DNA of 35,652 nucleotides from an uncultured Neomegalonema sp. (GTDB lineage Bacteria; Pseudomonadota; Alphaproteobacteria; Rhodobacterales; Rhodobacteraceae). Below, piece after piece: positions 16,797 through 24,944 of this stretch (positions are counted from its first letter, which is position 1; every line of letters begins with the position of its first letter). Both the position numbers and the translations under genes were made by a program. The stretch is taken from positions 1 to 35,652 of the forward strand of contig CALFAK010000125.1 in NCBI GenBank assembly GCA_937948985.1, read 5' to 3'. The notes under the pieces are model-generated. The model was not told the origin of the DNA. It was given only the letters and a program-made list of their open reading frames with translations, and ran no database searches.

Positions 16797-18221
16797 CTAT
16801 TCCGCCGCAACGGTGGCGTTTTGCGCGATGTAAGCTGCAATAGCGTCCGCCGCCTCGCGGCCATCGCGGATTGCCCAGACCACCAGTGATGCGCCGCGCA
16901 CGATATCTCCTGCCGCGAAAACGCCCGGCATAGCCGTTTGCTTCGTGCGGAAATCCGCCCTTACCGTACCCCAGCTTGTAACGCCAAGCTCCGGCTGATC
17001 CCACAACGTGGGCAGATCTTCCGGTTCAAACCCAAGCGCCTTGATGACCAGATCGGCTTTCAGCGTGTAGTCTGATCCGTCCACTTCCTCAGGTGAACGG
17101 CGGCCATCGGGACCGGGATTACCAAGGCGCATCCGTACGGCGCGAACACCAGTGACGCCGTTATCCCCCCCCTCAAACGCCTTGGGCGCGGAGAGCCAAT
17201 CGAACACAACGCCCTCCTCCTCGGCATTTGCAACCTCACGCATCGAACCGGGCATATTCGCCTTGTCACGCCGATAGAGGCAGGTCACAGACGTTGCGCC
17301 CTGCCGGATCGAAGTGCGCACACAATCCATTGCGGTATCGCCGCCACCGATCACAACAACATCTTTGCCGTCCGCGTTCAGCACGCCGTTTTCAAAGTCG
17401 GCAACACTGTCGCCGAAGCTCTTCTTGTTTGACGAAGTCAGGAAATCCAACGCTTGCACAACACCCGGCAAACCGGCCCCCGGCCCACCGATCTCGCGGG
17501 TTTTATAAACGCCCGTTCCTATCAGGAGCGCGGCGTGGGAGGCGCGCAGGTCAGTAAAGCTGATGTCTTTACCGATGTCGCAATTCAACTTGAAGGTAAC
17601 ACCGCTTTCCTCAAGCTGTCCGACACGGCGCATGACGACGTCTTTTTCGAGCTTAAAGCCCGGAATCCCGTAGGTCAGCAAGCCGCCGGCGCGGTCATAG
17701 CGGTCGTAAACCGTAACCTGAAACCCCTTGCGGCGCAGTGCATCGGCTGCCGCCATTCCGGCGGGACCGGCGCCGATGATACCCACAGATTCAGCACGTT
17801 CCATACGGGGGCGCGCAGGCTTGACCCAGCCTTTTTGCCACGCGGTATCGGTGATGTATTTCTCGATTGCGCCGATGGTTACTGTCCCGTGTCCGGATTG
17901 CTCGATCACGCAATTCCCTTCACACAACCGATCTTGCGGACAGATACGACCACAGATTTCGGGGAAAGTATTGGTCGCTTGCGAGATTTCATAGGCCTCT
18001 TCCAGCCGTCCTTCAGCGGTTGCTTTCAGCCAATCGGGTATATTGTTGTGCAAAGGACAGTGAGACTGACAGAATGGCACACCACATTGCGAACACCGGG
18101 CGGATTGCTCGGCCGCTTTTTCCGTTGCATACTCGCGGTAAATCTCGTCGAAATCCTCGGAACGCGCCTCTGCGGCCCGTTTTTCCGGTGTTTCGCGGCT
18201 AACATCTATAAATTTAAGCAT
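16797..18221 (-). CDS. gltD: Glutamate synthase (NADPH) small subunit
   Basis: The 474-residue electron-input chain of GOGAT, passing electrons from NADPH through FAD and Fe-S clusters to GltB. The N-terminus has two cysteine groups, C43/C46/C51/C55 and C90/C94/C100/C104, for 4Fe-4S clusters. The FAD dinucleotide motif is GIIGAGPAGMAAADALRRKG (148-167). The NADPH site is VVIGGGDTAMDCVRTSIRQG, and a second flavin segment GVFAAGDIVRGASLVVWAI is near the end. The ATG at 18221 (MLKFIDVSRETPEKR) matches the usual GltD start; an upstream ATG at 18284 adds an unconserved tail. It is the first gene of the operon that continues through the two GFA genes to gltB. Confidence 0.97.
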   Translation of the reverse strand: MLKFIDVSRETPEKRAAEARSEDFDEIYREYATEKAAEQSARCSQCGVPFCQSHCPLHNNIPDWLKATAEGRLEEAYEISQATNTFPEICGRICPQDRLCEGNCVIEQSGHGTVTIGAIEKYITDTAWQKGWVKPARPRMERAESVGIIGAGPAGMAAADALRRKGFQVTVYDRYDRAGGLLTYGIPGFKLEKDVVMRRVGQLEESGVTFKLNCDIGKDISFTDLRASHAALLIGTGVYKTREIGGPGAGLPGVVQALDFLTSSNKKSFGDSVADFENGVLNADGKDVVVIGGGDTAMDCVRTSIRQGATSVTCLYRRDKANMPGSMREVANAEEEGVVFDWLSAPKAFEGGDNGVTGVRAVRMRLGNPGPDGRRSPEEVDGSDYTLKADLVIKALGFEPEDLPTLWDQPELGVTSWGTVRADFRTKQTAMPGVFAAGDIVRGASLVVWAIRDGREAADAIAAYIAQNATVAAE

Positions 18222-18431
18222 CTTGCTCGCCAAAACGAAATTCTCCACTAAACGGCCAAAGAGCAGGACGCTTAGCACCCGCATGGCGTTGAATGCAAGA
18301 GTGATTATATATTTTAAGACAGCAATACTGTCATTTTATGAGTCCAAAAATAGTTAACGCTTGTTAATCTCTGCAATGCATCTTAAAGTAATCAGAGTGC
18401 AAACTATTTCGATCGGTGGAGAATCCGCCAA

Positions 18432-18704
18432 ATGTCTCAAAATCCGCAAAATGACAAACTGGCCGTTGCCCTGTTTCAGACGGGATCGGATGTAAGAAAG
18501 TTCGGCATTTATTGTGAACGTCCCACATGTCAGAGCGTTATGGGTGAAAGCGGCAATATTGTTCGCCCGCGCATGAACTATCACGGCACAGAACCTGTGT
18601 GGTTTTCCACGCGGCGTTTGCATATTTTCATTTGTTCGATTTGCAACAATGAGAAACGGTACCGACGCAGTTTTGTTGGTACGTGCTGGTACAGAATTTC
18701 ATAG
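18432..18704 (+). CDS. Small hypothetical protein with paired cysteines
   Basis: A 90-residue protein I cannot assign to a family. It has C28-x4-C33 and C68-x2-C71, which could make a zinc-ribbon-like site, plus C84, and a basic aromatic C-terminus (KRYRRSFVGTCWYRIS). A TGGAG motif lies ten bases before the ATG, and an AT-rich region of about 130 bases precedes it, so expression is plausible. It lies between gltD, which is divergent, and uppP, which follows 63 bases downstream on the same strand. No membrane segment. A role in transcription or nucleic-acid binding would be speculation. Confidence 0.6.
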   Translation: MSQNPQNDKLAVALFQTGSDVRKFGIYCERPTCQSVMGESGNIVRPRMNYHGTEPVWFSTRRLHIFICSICNNEKRYRRSFVGTCWYRIS

Positions 18705-18767
18705 CAGGTTGCCCCCGCGCGCCCGACCCCTTATGAGCGGTACATTCGTCATCGCGCAGGGCCGGAT

Positions 18768-19589
18768 ATGACCGTATTTCATCTCGTACTCGTTGCCATT
18801 GTTCAGGGCATAACCGAATTTTTGCCAATTAGTTCAACGGCTCACCTCATATTAGCGCCAAAATTGCTGGGTGAAGTAGACCAGGGACCATTGATCGATG
18901 TGGCCGTCCATGTGGGTACGCTGATCGCGGTTTTGATCGCCTTTCACCGTGATGTGGCGGAGGCGATTGTGGGGGTTTTTGACATTATCCGGGGGCGGAT
19001 CAAAACCGATGCGGCGCGTCTGACCCGCAATCTGATGATCGCGACCATTCCGCTGATCATCCTCGGCCTGATTTTTCATAAAATCGGCGCGATGGACTGG
19101 ATGCGATCTTCAGAAAATGGTCGTGCTTTCAAAGTGATAGGCTGGACGACGTTGATCTTCGGCGTACTGCTATACATTGCGGACAGCTACGCACCGACCC
19201 GCCGTGACCTTAAATCCATCGGCTGGTTGGAAGCAATCGGGATCGGCCTTGCGCAGGCGATTGCGCTGATTCCGGGCACTTCGCGGTCCGGCATCACGAT
19301 GACGGCGGGCCGTTTTCTGGGCCTTTCACGCACCGAAGCCGCACGTTTCTCGATGCTGATGGCGATTCCGGCGATTCTGGCTGGCGGCACGATCGGGGCG
19401 ATGGATATTGTGGAGAGCGGCAATGTTCAGCTGGGCCTCGACGCCTTGATTGCCGCGGGTTTGAGCTGCATCGCGGCGCTGGTCGCCATCAAGCTGTTCA
19501 TGGGCTACATCGCCAATGCGACCATGACGCCGTTCGTGATCTACCGCCTCGCCCTGGGTGCGATTTTGCTGTGGATCGCCTACGCTTAA
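18768..19589 (+). CDS. uppP: Undecaprenyl-diphosphatase (BacA/UppP family)
   Basis: An inner-membrane enzyme of 273 residues that dephosphorylates undecaprenyl diphosphate to recycle the lipid carrier of peptidoglycan and surface polysaccharides. It has the two family motifs, GITEFLPISSTAHL (14-27, with E17) and PGTSRSG (169-175, with R173), and about eight hydrophobic segments. Length is normal. It converges on sdaA with only three bases between the stops and no visible terminator. Extra copies of this enzyme can raise bacitracin tolerance. Confidence 0.96.
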   Translation: MTVFHLVLVAIVQGITEFLPISSTAHLILAPKLLGEVDQGPLIDVAVHVGTLIAVLIAFHRDVAEAIVGVFDIIRGRIKTDAARLTRNLMIATIPLIILGLIFHKIGAMDWMRSSENGRAFKVIGWTTLIFGVLLYIADSYAPTRRDLKSIGWLEAIGIGLAQAIALIPGTSRSGITMTAGRFLGLSRTEAARFSMLMAIPAILAGGTIGAMDIVESGNVQLGLDALIAAGLSCIAALVAIKLFMGYIANATMTPFVIYRLALGAILLWIAYA

Positions 19590-19592
19590 CCC

Positions 19593-20984
19593 TCAACACG
19601 CGGGCAGGGTCAGAGCCAGCCCGCCTTTTGATGTTTCCTTATACTTATCGCTCAGGTCGATGCCCGTCTGCCGCATTGTCTCGATACAGGCGTCCAGCGA
19701 GACGAAATGCACGCCGTCGCCGCGCAGGGACAGGGACGATGCTGTGACGGCCTTTACCGCGCCGAACCCGTTACGCTCAATGCATGGCACTTGGACCAGC
19801 CCGCCGACGGGGTCGCATGTCATGCCCAGATGATGCTCCAGAGCGATTTCCGCCGCGTTTTCGATCTGCGCATTCGTGCCGCCGCGCACCGCCGTCAGAC
19901 CCGCCGCCGCCATCGCGCTGGCCGAGCCGACCTCCCCCTGACAGCCGACCTCCGCTCCTGAAATCGAGGCGTTGTGCTTGATCAGGCCGCCCACCGCCGC
20001 CGCCGTGAGCAAAAACTCGCGCACACCTTCCTTGGTTGCGCCCGGATGGTGGTCAAAATACCAGCGCAGAACCGCCGGGATCACGCCCGCCGCGCCATTG
20101 GTCGGGGCCGTCACCACGCGCCCGCCGCCCGCATTCTCCTCGTTCACCGCCATCGCATAGACCGACAGCCATTCGTTGATCGAGTAGGGATCGGCGACGT
20201 TGCTGCCATGCTCGCGCACCAGCGCGTCGCGGATTGCCTTGGCCCGGCGTCGCACATTCAGGCCGCCGGGCAACGTCCCGTCGATCCGCAAACCGCGCTC
20301 CATACAGCCGCGCATGGCGTCCCATATCGCGTCCATCCCCTCGTCCAGCTCGGCCTCGCTGCGCAGGGCAAGCTCGTTCGCGCGTTTCATTTGCGCGATG
20401 GTCAGGCCGTTTTTCTCGCCCAGCGCCAGCATCTCGTCGGATGTGCCGAACGGGTATGGCACGCCCAGTTCCCGCCGCATCTCGGCCAAGCCGCCCGACT
20501 GTGCCTCCTCCATCTCCGCCGCCTCGACCACAAAACCGCCGCCGACGGAATAATATGTCCGCTCCACCAACGATCCGCCCTGCGCATCCAACGCCCACAG
20601 CTTCATGCCATTCGCATGTCCGGGCAGGGCGGGGCCGTAATCGAAAATCAGGTCTGTCTCAGGATCAAACGCCATCTGCGGCAGGCCGTCATTATGCAGC
20701 AGGCATGTTTCGCGCAGCGCCCGCTCACGCGGCTCGGCCTCATCCGGGTCCAGCGTCGCGGGGCTACACCCCAACAGGCCCAGTATCACCGCCCGGTCCG
20801 TGCCATGCCCTTTGCCCGTGAACGCCAACGAGCCGTGCAGCGAGCATCCGATATGCGCCGGATCACCATCCACCTCGGTGCGCAGCACGTCCAGAAACCG
20901 GTTCGCCGCCGTCATCGGCCCCATCGTATGCGAACTCGACGGTCCGATACCGATCTTGAACATATCAAAGACGCTGAGAAACAT
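19593..20984 (-). CDS. sdaA: L-serine ammonia-lyase (single-chain, Fe-S)
   Basis: A 463-residue serine dehydratase that turns L-serine into pyruvate and ammonia through a 4Fe-4S cluster. The N-terminal domain starts [24 protein letters not shown], characteristic of the family. The cluster cysteines are C348 (GCQGEVG), C390 (TCDPVGG) and C401 (VPCIERN), with the same 42- and 11-residue spacing as in characterised members. The ATG at 20984 was chosen because the longer frame from 21071 adds a Gly/Ala-rich tail unlike the family. It could remove serine and glycine-derived carbon, and may connect functionally with the aminotransferase of the first locus, although it is about 14 kb away. Confidence 0.95.
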   Translation of the reverse strand: MFLSVFDMFKIGIGPSSSHTMGPMTAANRFLDVLRTEVDGDPAHIGCSLHGSLAFTGKGHGTDRAVILGLLGCSPATLDPDEAEPRERALRETCLLHNDGLPQMAFDPETDLIFDYGPALPGHANGMKLWALDAQGGSLVERTYYSVGGGFVVEAAEMEEAQSGGLAEMRRELGVPYPFGTSDEMLALGEKNGLTIAQMKRANELALRSEAELDEGMDAIWDAMRGCMERGLRIDGTLPGGLNVRRRAKAIRDALVREHGSNVADPYSINEWLSVYAMAVNEENAGGGRVVTAPTNGAAGVIPAVLRWYFDHHPGATKEGVREFLLTAAAVGGLIKHNASISGAEVGCQGEVGSASAMAAAGLTAVRGGTNAQIENAAEIALEHHLGMTCDPVGGLVQVPCIERNGFGAVKAVTASSLSLRGDGVHFVSLDACIETMRQTGIDLSDKYKETSKGGLALTLPAC

Positions 20985-21086
20985 GGCGCTGTGCTCCGGC
21001 TGATGAATATGCGCCAACAATACGAAACCCGCGCCGGCCCCGCCGCCAACAAACGCCCCCCGACAGAGCAACAGCGACGGCCCGTG

Positions 21087-22808
21087 CTACAGCGGCTCGC
21101 GATTGCCCGATTTTCGCGTTAACAGCCAATATCCGGACAAAAACGCCACCAACGCCGCCATCACCGCACCGATAACGACAGAATACGTCATCGCATAGGC
21201 CAAGCCCAGCCACGGCACCGACAACGCGGCAATCAATGTCAGCTTATGACGCCCCGTTTCCTCACCAAGCCCCAGATAATCAACCGAGTCCGAGAAATTG
21301 TGACGATTGCGATAGATCGCCCCGAACAGCGTCCTGATGACGGTTTTATTCCCGAAATATGCGGAATGGGATGCGCCGGGATCGGGGAACCGCAAATTCG
21401 ACACATGCACGTTATCGACCTTGTCGGCCAAGCGCTTGCGGCCAACGGGCGAGTGCAACGCGCCGCTGATCACATCAGCCTCATCCCAGAAATTGATCCA
21501 ATGCGCAAACGGCTTGCCGTCGCGCGAGAAGGGCGGCGTCGTGATATCACCACGCAGATTATCGACGACGCGGCGATAGCGGTGATGGTGACTGCGAAAG
21601 CTCTCAAAGAAATAATTGATCTTATCGATAGGGCTGGCCAGCGTCACAAAATGCTGCACCCGATTCAGGTCCATCCACCCGTCTGCGGGGTCATTCGTCT
21701 TATGCGCTTTATTGTGTCGCCGCAGAGACAGCAACGTATCATGGGCGACGCAGGTGCCCAGACTATGCCCTACGACAACCACACGCTTGCACTGATCATC
21801 TGACAGAACATGCCGCATCACAGAAACGCCCTCGGCAATTACTTTGCTGCGGCGCTGGTGATTGCCGTTCGTCTCCTCATAGGTCGTCCAAGCCTCAACA
21901 TCGCCCATGTAGTCGCGCAGGAATTTGCTGATCCCCGCCAGGCTCAACACCCCGACCACCAACCCTGCCGCCGCTTTCCAATCGCCGGCGATCAATCTCT
22001 CCTGCAGAAAATCCGACAGCGATGCATCAAGGGGCAACTCCACAAAATCGGCGATAAACCGCAAGACACCCGCTGCGGAACGGGCCAACAGGTAGATGGA
22101 CAACACGATGGCCAGCAAAATCGTCAATAACCAGGCGGCGTTACGAATTTCAGCGTTGCGATAGAACGCATACCACTTATTGGCCAGCGTATGCAGCCGC
22201 GCCAGCACATCGGGCGTTTTGCCGTGTTGCCCGTCTTCGCCCAAAAACTGTTTGAACTCCGCAAAAGTCCCTTTCGGATACGCCCGCTGCGCGTCAAGCC
22301 TCTCAAAGCTGCCGTAACTGCGCAGCAACAGATCAAAATCACCCGCTTCATTGCCGTCCGGACTGCCTTCGGAAAACTCATACAGTTCCGCAAGCGCCGC
22401 CCGGCGCAGGCGATGGCGCTCCCGCCAGGGACTGCGCAATGTATGCCACGGTTGCAAAACCCGCCGTGCCATCCATTTCATCACACGCCAAGGGGTGCTC
22501 GCCCCGGCCATGATCGGCGCCCAATAGGCTTCGTAGTAGCGGACCTCTTGCGCTTTGGAATGTTGCTTGTTCCGGATAAACCATGACCTGATGAAGGTCC
22601 GGCTTTTACCGCCATCTGTATTGGGTAATTCTATATCGGGCCTTATGCCCCGTATGGCTCCGAATTCGCCATCCGCATTGGTCAGATACGTATCAATGGA
22701 ATCGATCAGACGGCTGGTTTCCTCGTACCGCCTTTGGCTGCCCATGCCGTGGAAGTAGACAACGGCGACATACCCTTCTTCAGCGTCATCTTCTGTCAAA
22801 TCGCTCAT
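21087..22808 (-). CDS. Membrane-associated alpha/beta hydrolase-like protein of unknown function
   Basis: A 573-residue protein with an alpha/beta-hydrolase core interrupted and followed by membrane helices. The first strand carries VVYFHGMGSQRRYEE, an oxyanion-hole HG region. The nucleophile elbow is VVVGHSLGTC (S349). Acidic candidates are in NFWDEADVI, and a His is present in GASHSAYF. Hydrophobic segments lie at about 225-245, 280-296 and 523-561, so the elbow and catalytic His lie between membrane segments. I do not recognise a named family. A lipase or esterase activity is only an inference. The ATG at 22808 has GGGGGA upstream; an in-frame ATG six codons earlier is the alternative. The sdaA start lies 102 bases downstream, so the two may be cotranscribed. 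Confidence 0.7.
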   Translation of the reverse strand: MSDLTEDDAEEGYVAVVYFHGMGSQRRYEETSRLIDSIDTYLTNADGEFGAIRGIRPDIELPNTDGGKSRTFIRSWFIRNKQHSKAQEVRYYEAYWAPIMAGASTPWRVMKWMARRVLQPWHTLRSPWRERHRLRRAALAELYEFSEGSPDGNEAGDFDLLLRSYGSFERLDAQRAYPKGTFAEFKQFLGEDGQHGKTPDVLARLHTLANKWYAFYRNAEIRNAAWLLTILLAIVLSIYLLARSAAGVLRFIADFVELPLDASLSDFLQERLIAGDWKAAAGLVVGVLSLAGISKFLRDYMGDVEAWTTYEETNGNHQRRSKVIAEGVSVMRHVLSDDQCKRVVVVGHSLGTCVAHDTLLSLRRHNKAHKTNDPADGWMDLNRVQHFVTLASPIDKINYFFESFRSHHHRYRRVVDNLRGDITTPPFSRDGKPFAHWINFWDEADVISGALHSPVGRKRLADKVDNVHVSNLRFPDPGASHSAYFGNKTVIRTLFGAIYRNRHNFSDSVDYLGLGEETGRHKLTLIAALSVPWLGLAYAMTYSVVIGAVMAALVAFLSGYWLLTRKSGNREPL

Positions 22809-22950
22809 CACGTCCCCCGGCGTCATTGCGGCGTCGCGGATTCAATGAGGGGTCGTTATGCGGAATTACACAGCATCGGCTATACACACGCCCGAATTGA
22901 ATACACAACACGTCAATCAGCAGTAGAGCGCAGTTCTCGTAACCTGACAA

Positions 22951-22977
22951 GACCCCCGGCATTACGGCGCGGGGGTC
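22951..22977 (-). terminator. Hairpin after the first RTX protease gene
   Basis: The arms GACCCCCG (22951-22958) and CGGGGGTC (22970-22977) are perfectly complementary with an 11-base loop. It lies 14 bases beyond the stop of the RTX protease on the minus strand, in the 182-bp gap before the hydrolase gene. The following minus-strand sequence starts TTGTCAGG, a poor T tract, so termination is likely but not certain. Confidence 0.6.
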
Positions 22978-22990
22978 CAAAACGATGCGC

Positions 22991-24790
22991 TTAGAAGAAT
23001 ACCATATCGTCCTGAAGCGCGGCGGTGGTGATGTTGTCGACTTGCAGAATATTGCCGCCGCCAAAGTTCAGAATCGCATCGCCATTGCTGTTACTGCCGA
23101 ACATCGATACGACCTGCGCCGCGCTCAGCCCCCCGCCCCAAATCGCGCTGTCGAGCTGGATCAAATCGATATCATCTTCAAAGTTGATGATCCGGTCACT
23201 TTCGTAATTCTCGCGGTAGGTGAACCGATCCAGCAGGCCATCCGCCGAGCCGATGAACAGATCATTACCCGCCCCGGAATCCAGAAAGTCCAACCCCGCC
23301 CCCGCGCTCAGCGTATCGTTGCCACTGCCGCCAAAGATCACATCGGCACCGGGCCCGCCACGCAGAATATCATTCCCGTTACCGCCAGACAGCGTATCGT
23401 CGTTGCCTTGGCCGATAATCTCGTCATCGTCGTCATTTCCGAACACGTTATCATTGCCCGATCCGCCGCGCAGGATGTCATCGCCATCACCCCCGATCAG
23501 CGTGTCGTCATTGCCTTGTCCACTGATCTGATCGTCGCCGGATGTTCCGGCGAGATAGTCGTTGCCAGTGCCCCCGAACAGGGTGTCATCCCCGCTGCCT
23601 GAATTGATCGAATCCGTACCGCCATTGCCGAAAATCCGGTCATTGCCCTGCTGGCCGGAGATGCTGTCATCGCCTTGACCGCCGGAGATCAGATCATTGC
23701 CGAGGCCACCCTCAATGCTGTCCGCGCCGCCGCCCGTGTTGATGTTGTCGTTGCCGCTGCGCCCGTCGACGGTCTCATCGGTCAGACTGCCAATCACCCG
23801 ATCATTGAAGTCAGAAGCGATAATCTGCTCAACACTTGAATATGTATCGCCTGTCGCCTCGCCGCTTGTCAGCGCGCCGCCACCGCGCAGATCAACAATA
23901 ACCCTTGCATCCGCCCGGTCGTACAGAACGGTATCCATGCCGGAGCTGCCATTGAAGAAATCCGCGCCTGAGCCTGCGATCAGGATATCATCGCCGCCAC
24001 CGCCATTGAGTGTGTTGTCCCCGTCATAGCCGACCAGCGTATCATTACCACCGCCGCCGAAGATGCTGTCATCGACGCCTGTGCCGTGAATTTCCGACGC
24101 CGCACCGCCCCAGGTCTGGGTTACTTTCGATGCGGCCTCGTCGAAATTCCACGTCAGAATTGTGCCGCTCGGCCCCGGCGTGAAAGTGGCATTACCGTAG
24201 AGGAATTGCGCCGCATCCAGGTCAAACTGGCCCAACTGGCCCGTTTCCGGCCCCGTATAAGACATCACTGTATTGGAGGTATTGTCCAAATGGGTCGCCA
24301 AGGTGTTGGTGCCCTCAAACGGATGGTCCAAACCCAAAGCATGACCGATCTCATGTGCCAGCAAATCAACCGAGGAATTGTTGATTTCCGTGTCGTTGAT
24401 GAACACATCCCCGCCGATGCCTTGCGAAAGCGAGCCGCTGAAACTCAAATCCCGCTGCGGCAGATACGCGAACGCCGCCGAGGCATCCTCGCCGATCAGC
24501 GTGAAGTCGTAGTTCCCGAACCGCATATCCCCTTGACCCGCCGCCACTTCAACAAAGTGCAGCCCGCTGATATCGGCCCACATATCAAAGGCATCACGCG
24601 TGGTGTTCCTTTGTGCGGCGGTCAAGGCGATGAAAGAATTCTCAAATGCCTGTGTTTCTGTATCACTGATATAATCGGCCCCGATCGTATCGAATGAGAA
24701 GGTGATCACGGTCGGCACCGCGAGCGCTCCCCCGCCACCAACCCAAGATGTATCCGATAACAACGCGGTAAAATCATTGACGACTGGCAT
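22991..24790 (-). CDS. Secreted RTX metalloprotease (M10, serralysin/matrixin type), copy 1
   Basis: A 599-residue calcium-binding zinc protease. The catalytic domain covers about 1-200, with the zinc motif [11 protein letters not shown] (H146, E147, H150, H156) and the Met-turn VMSY (M176). From about 235 to 535 it consists of GGxGxDxUx nonapeptide repeats (for example [20 protein letters not shown]) that bind Ca2+. The C-terminal ~65 residues end in DDMVFF and probably carry the type I secretion signal. No Sec signal peptide and no propeptide of usual size is present. It is homologous to the upstream gene, and the two sit 154 bases apart. No type I exporter genes occur in the window. Confidence 0.9.
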   Translation of the reverse strand: MPVVNDFTALLSDTSWVGGGGALAVPTVITFSFDTIGADYISDTETQAFENSFIALTAAQRNTTRDAFDMWADISGLHFVEVAAGQGDMRFGNYDFTLIGEDASAAFAYLPQRDLSFSGSLSQGIGGDVFINDTEINNSSVDLLAHEIGHALGLDHPFEGTNTLATHLDNTSNTVMSYTGPETGQLGQFDLDAAQFLYGNATFTPGPSGTILTWNFDEAASKVTQTWGGAASEIHGTGVDDSIFGGGGNDTLVGYDGDNTLNGGGGDDILIAGSGADFFNGSSGMDTVLYDRADARVIVDLRGGGALTSGEATGDTYSSVEQIIASDFNDRVIGSLTDETVDGRSGNDNINTGGGADSIEGGLGNDLISGGQGDDSISGQQGNDRIFGNGGTDSINSGSGDDTLFGGTGNDYLAGTSGDDQISGQGNDDTLIGGDGDDILRGGSGNDNVFGNDDDDEIIGQGNDDTLSGGNGNDILRGGPGADVIFGGSGNDTLSAGAGLDFLDSGAGNDLFIGSADGLLDRFTYRENYESDRIINFEDDIDLIQLDSAIWGGGLSAAQVVSMFGSNSNGDAILNFGGGNILQVDNITTAALQDDMVFF

Positions 24791-24843
24791 CGCATCTCTC
24801 CCAATTTTTCCGCCACGCTAAGCCGCACACAACCTTGGGTCAA

Positions 24844-24874
24844 ACGGCAATATTACGGCAAACAGATTTGCCGT
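24844..24874. promoter_or_regulatory. Candidate operator upstream of RTX protease copy 1
   Basis: ACGGCAAA (24855-24862) and TTTGCCGT (24867-24874) form a perfect 8-bp inverted repeat with a 4-base spacer, and a further half-site ACGGCAAT lies at 24844-24851. It is 54 to 84 bases upstream of the ATG at 24790, a normal place for a regulator. The factor is unknown. Confidence 0.45.
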
Positions 24875-24944
24875 ATTTGTTTGAAAGCATGGGGTGTGGG
24901 AGATTTTATATTCCGCGACTTCTCTCACCATAAAGCAAAAAGTA

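Noticed and set aside
18222..18284. Upstream start for gltD at 18284
   Set aside because: The extension (21 residues) is not like GltD and would overlap the AT-rich promoter region; the ATG at 18221 gives the normal N-terminus.
18354..18367. TTAA pair before the 90-residue protein, as a possible CtrA site
   Set aside because: The spacing is six bases (TTAACGCTTGTTAA), not the seven of the CtrA consensus.
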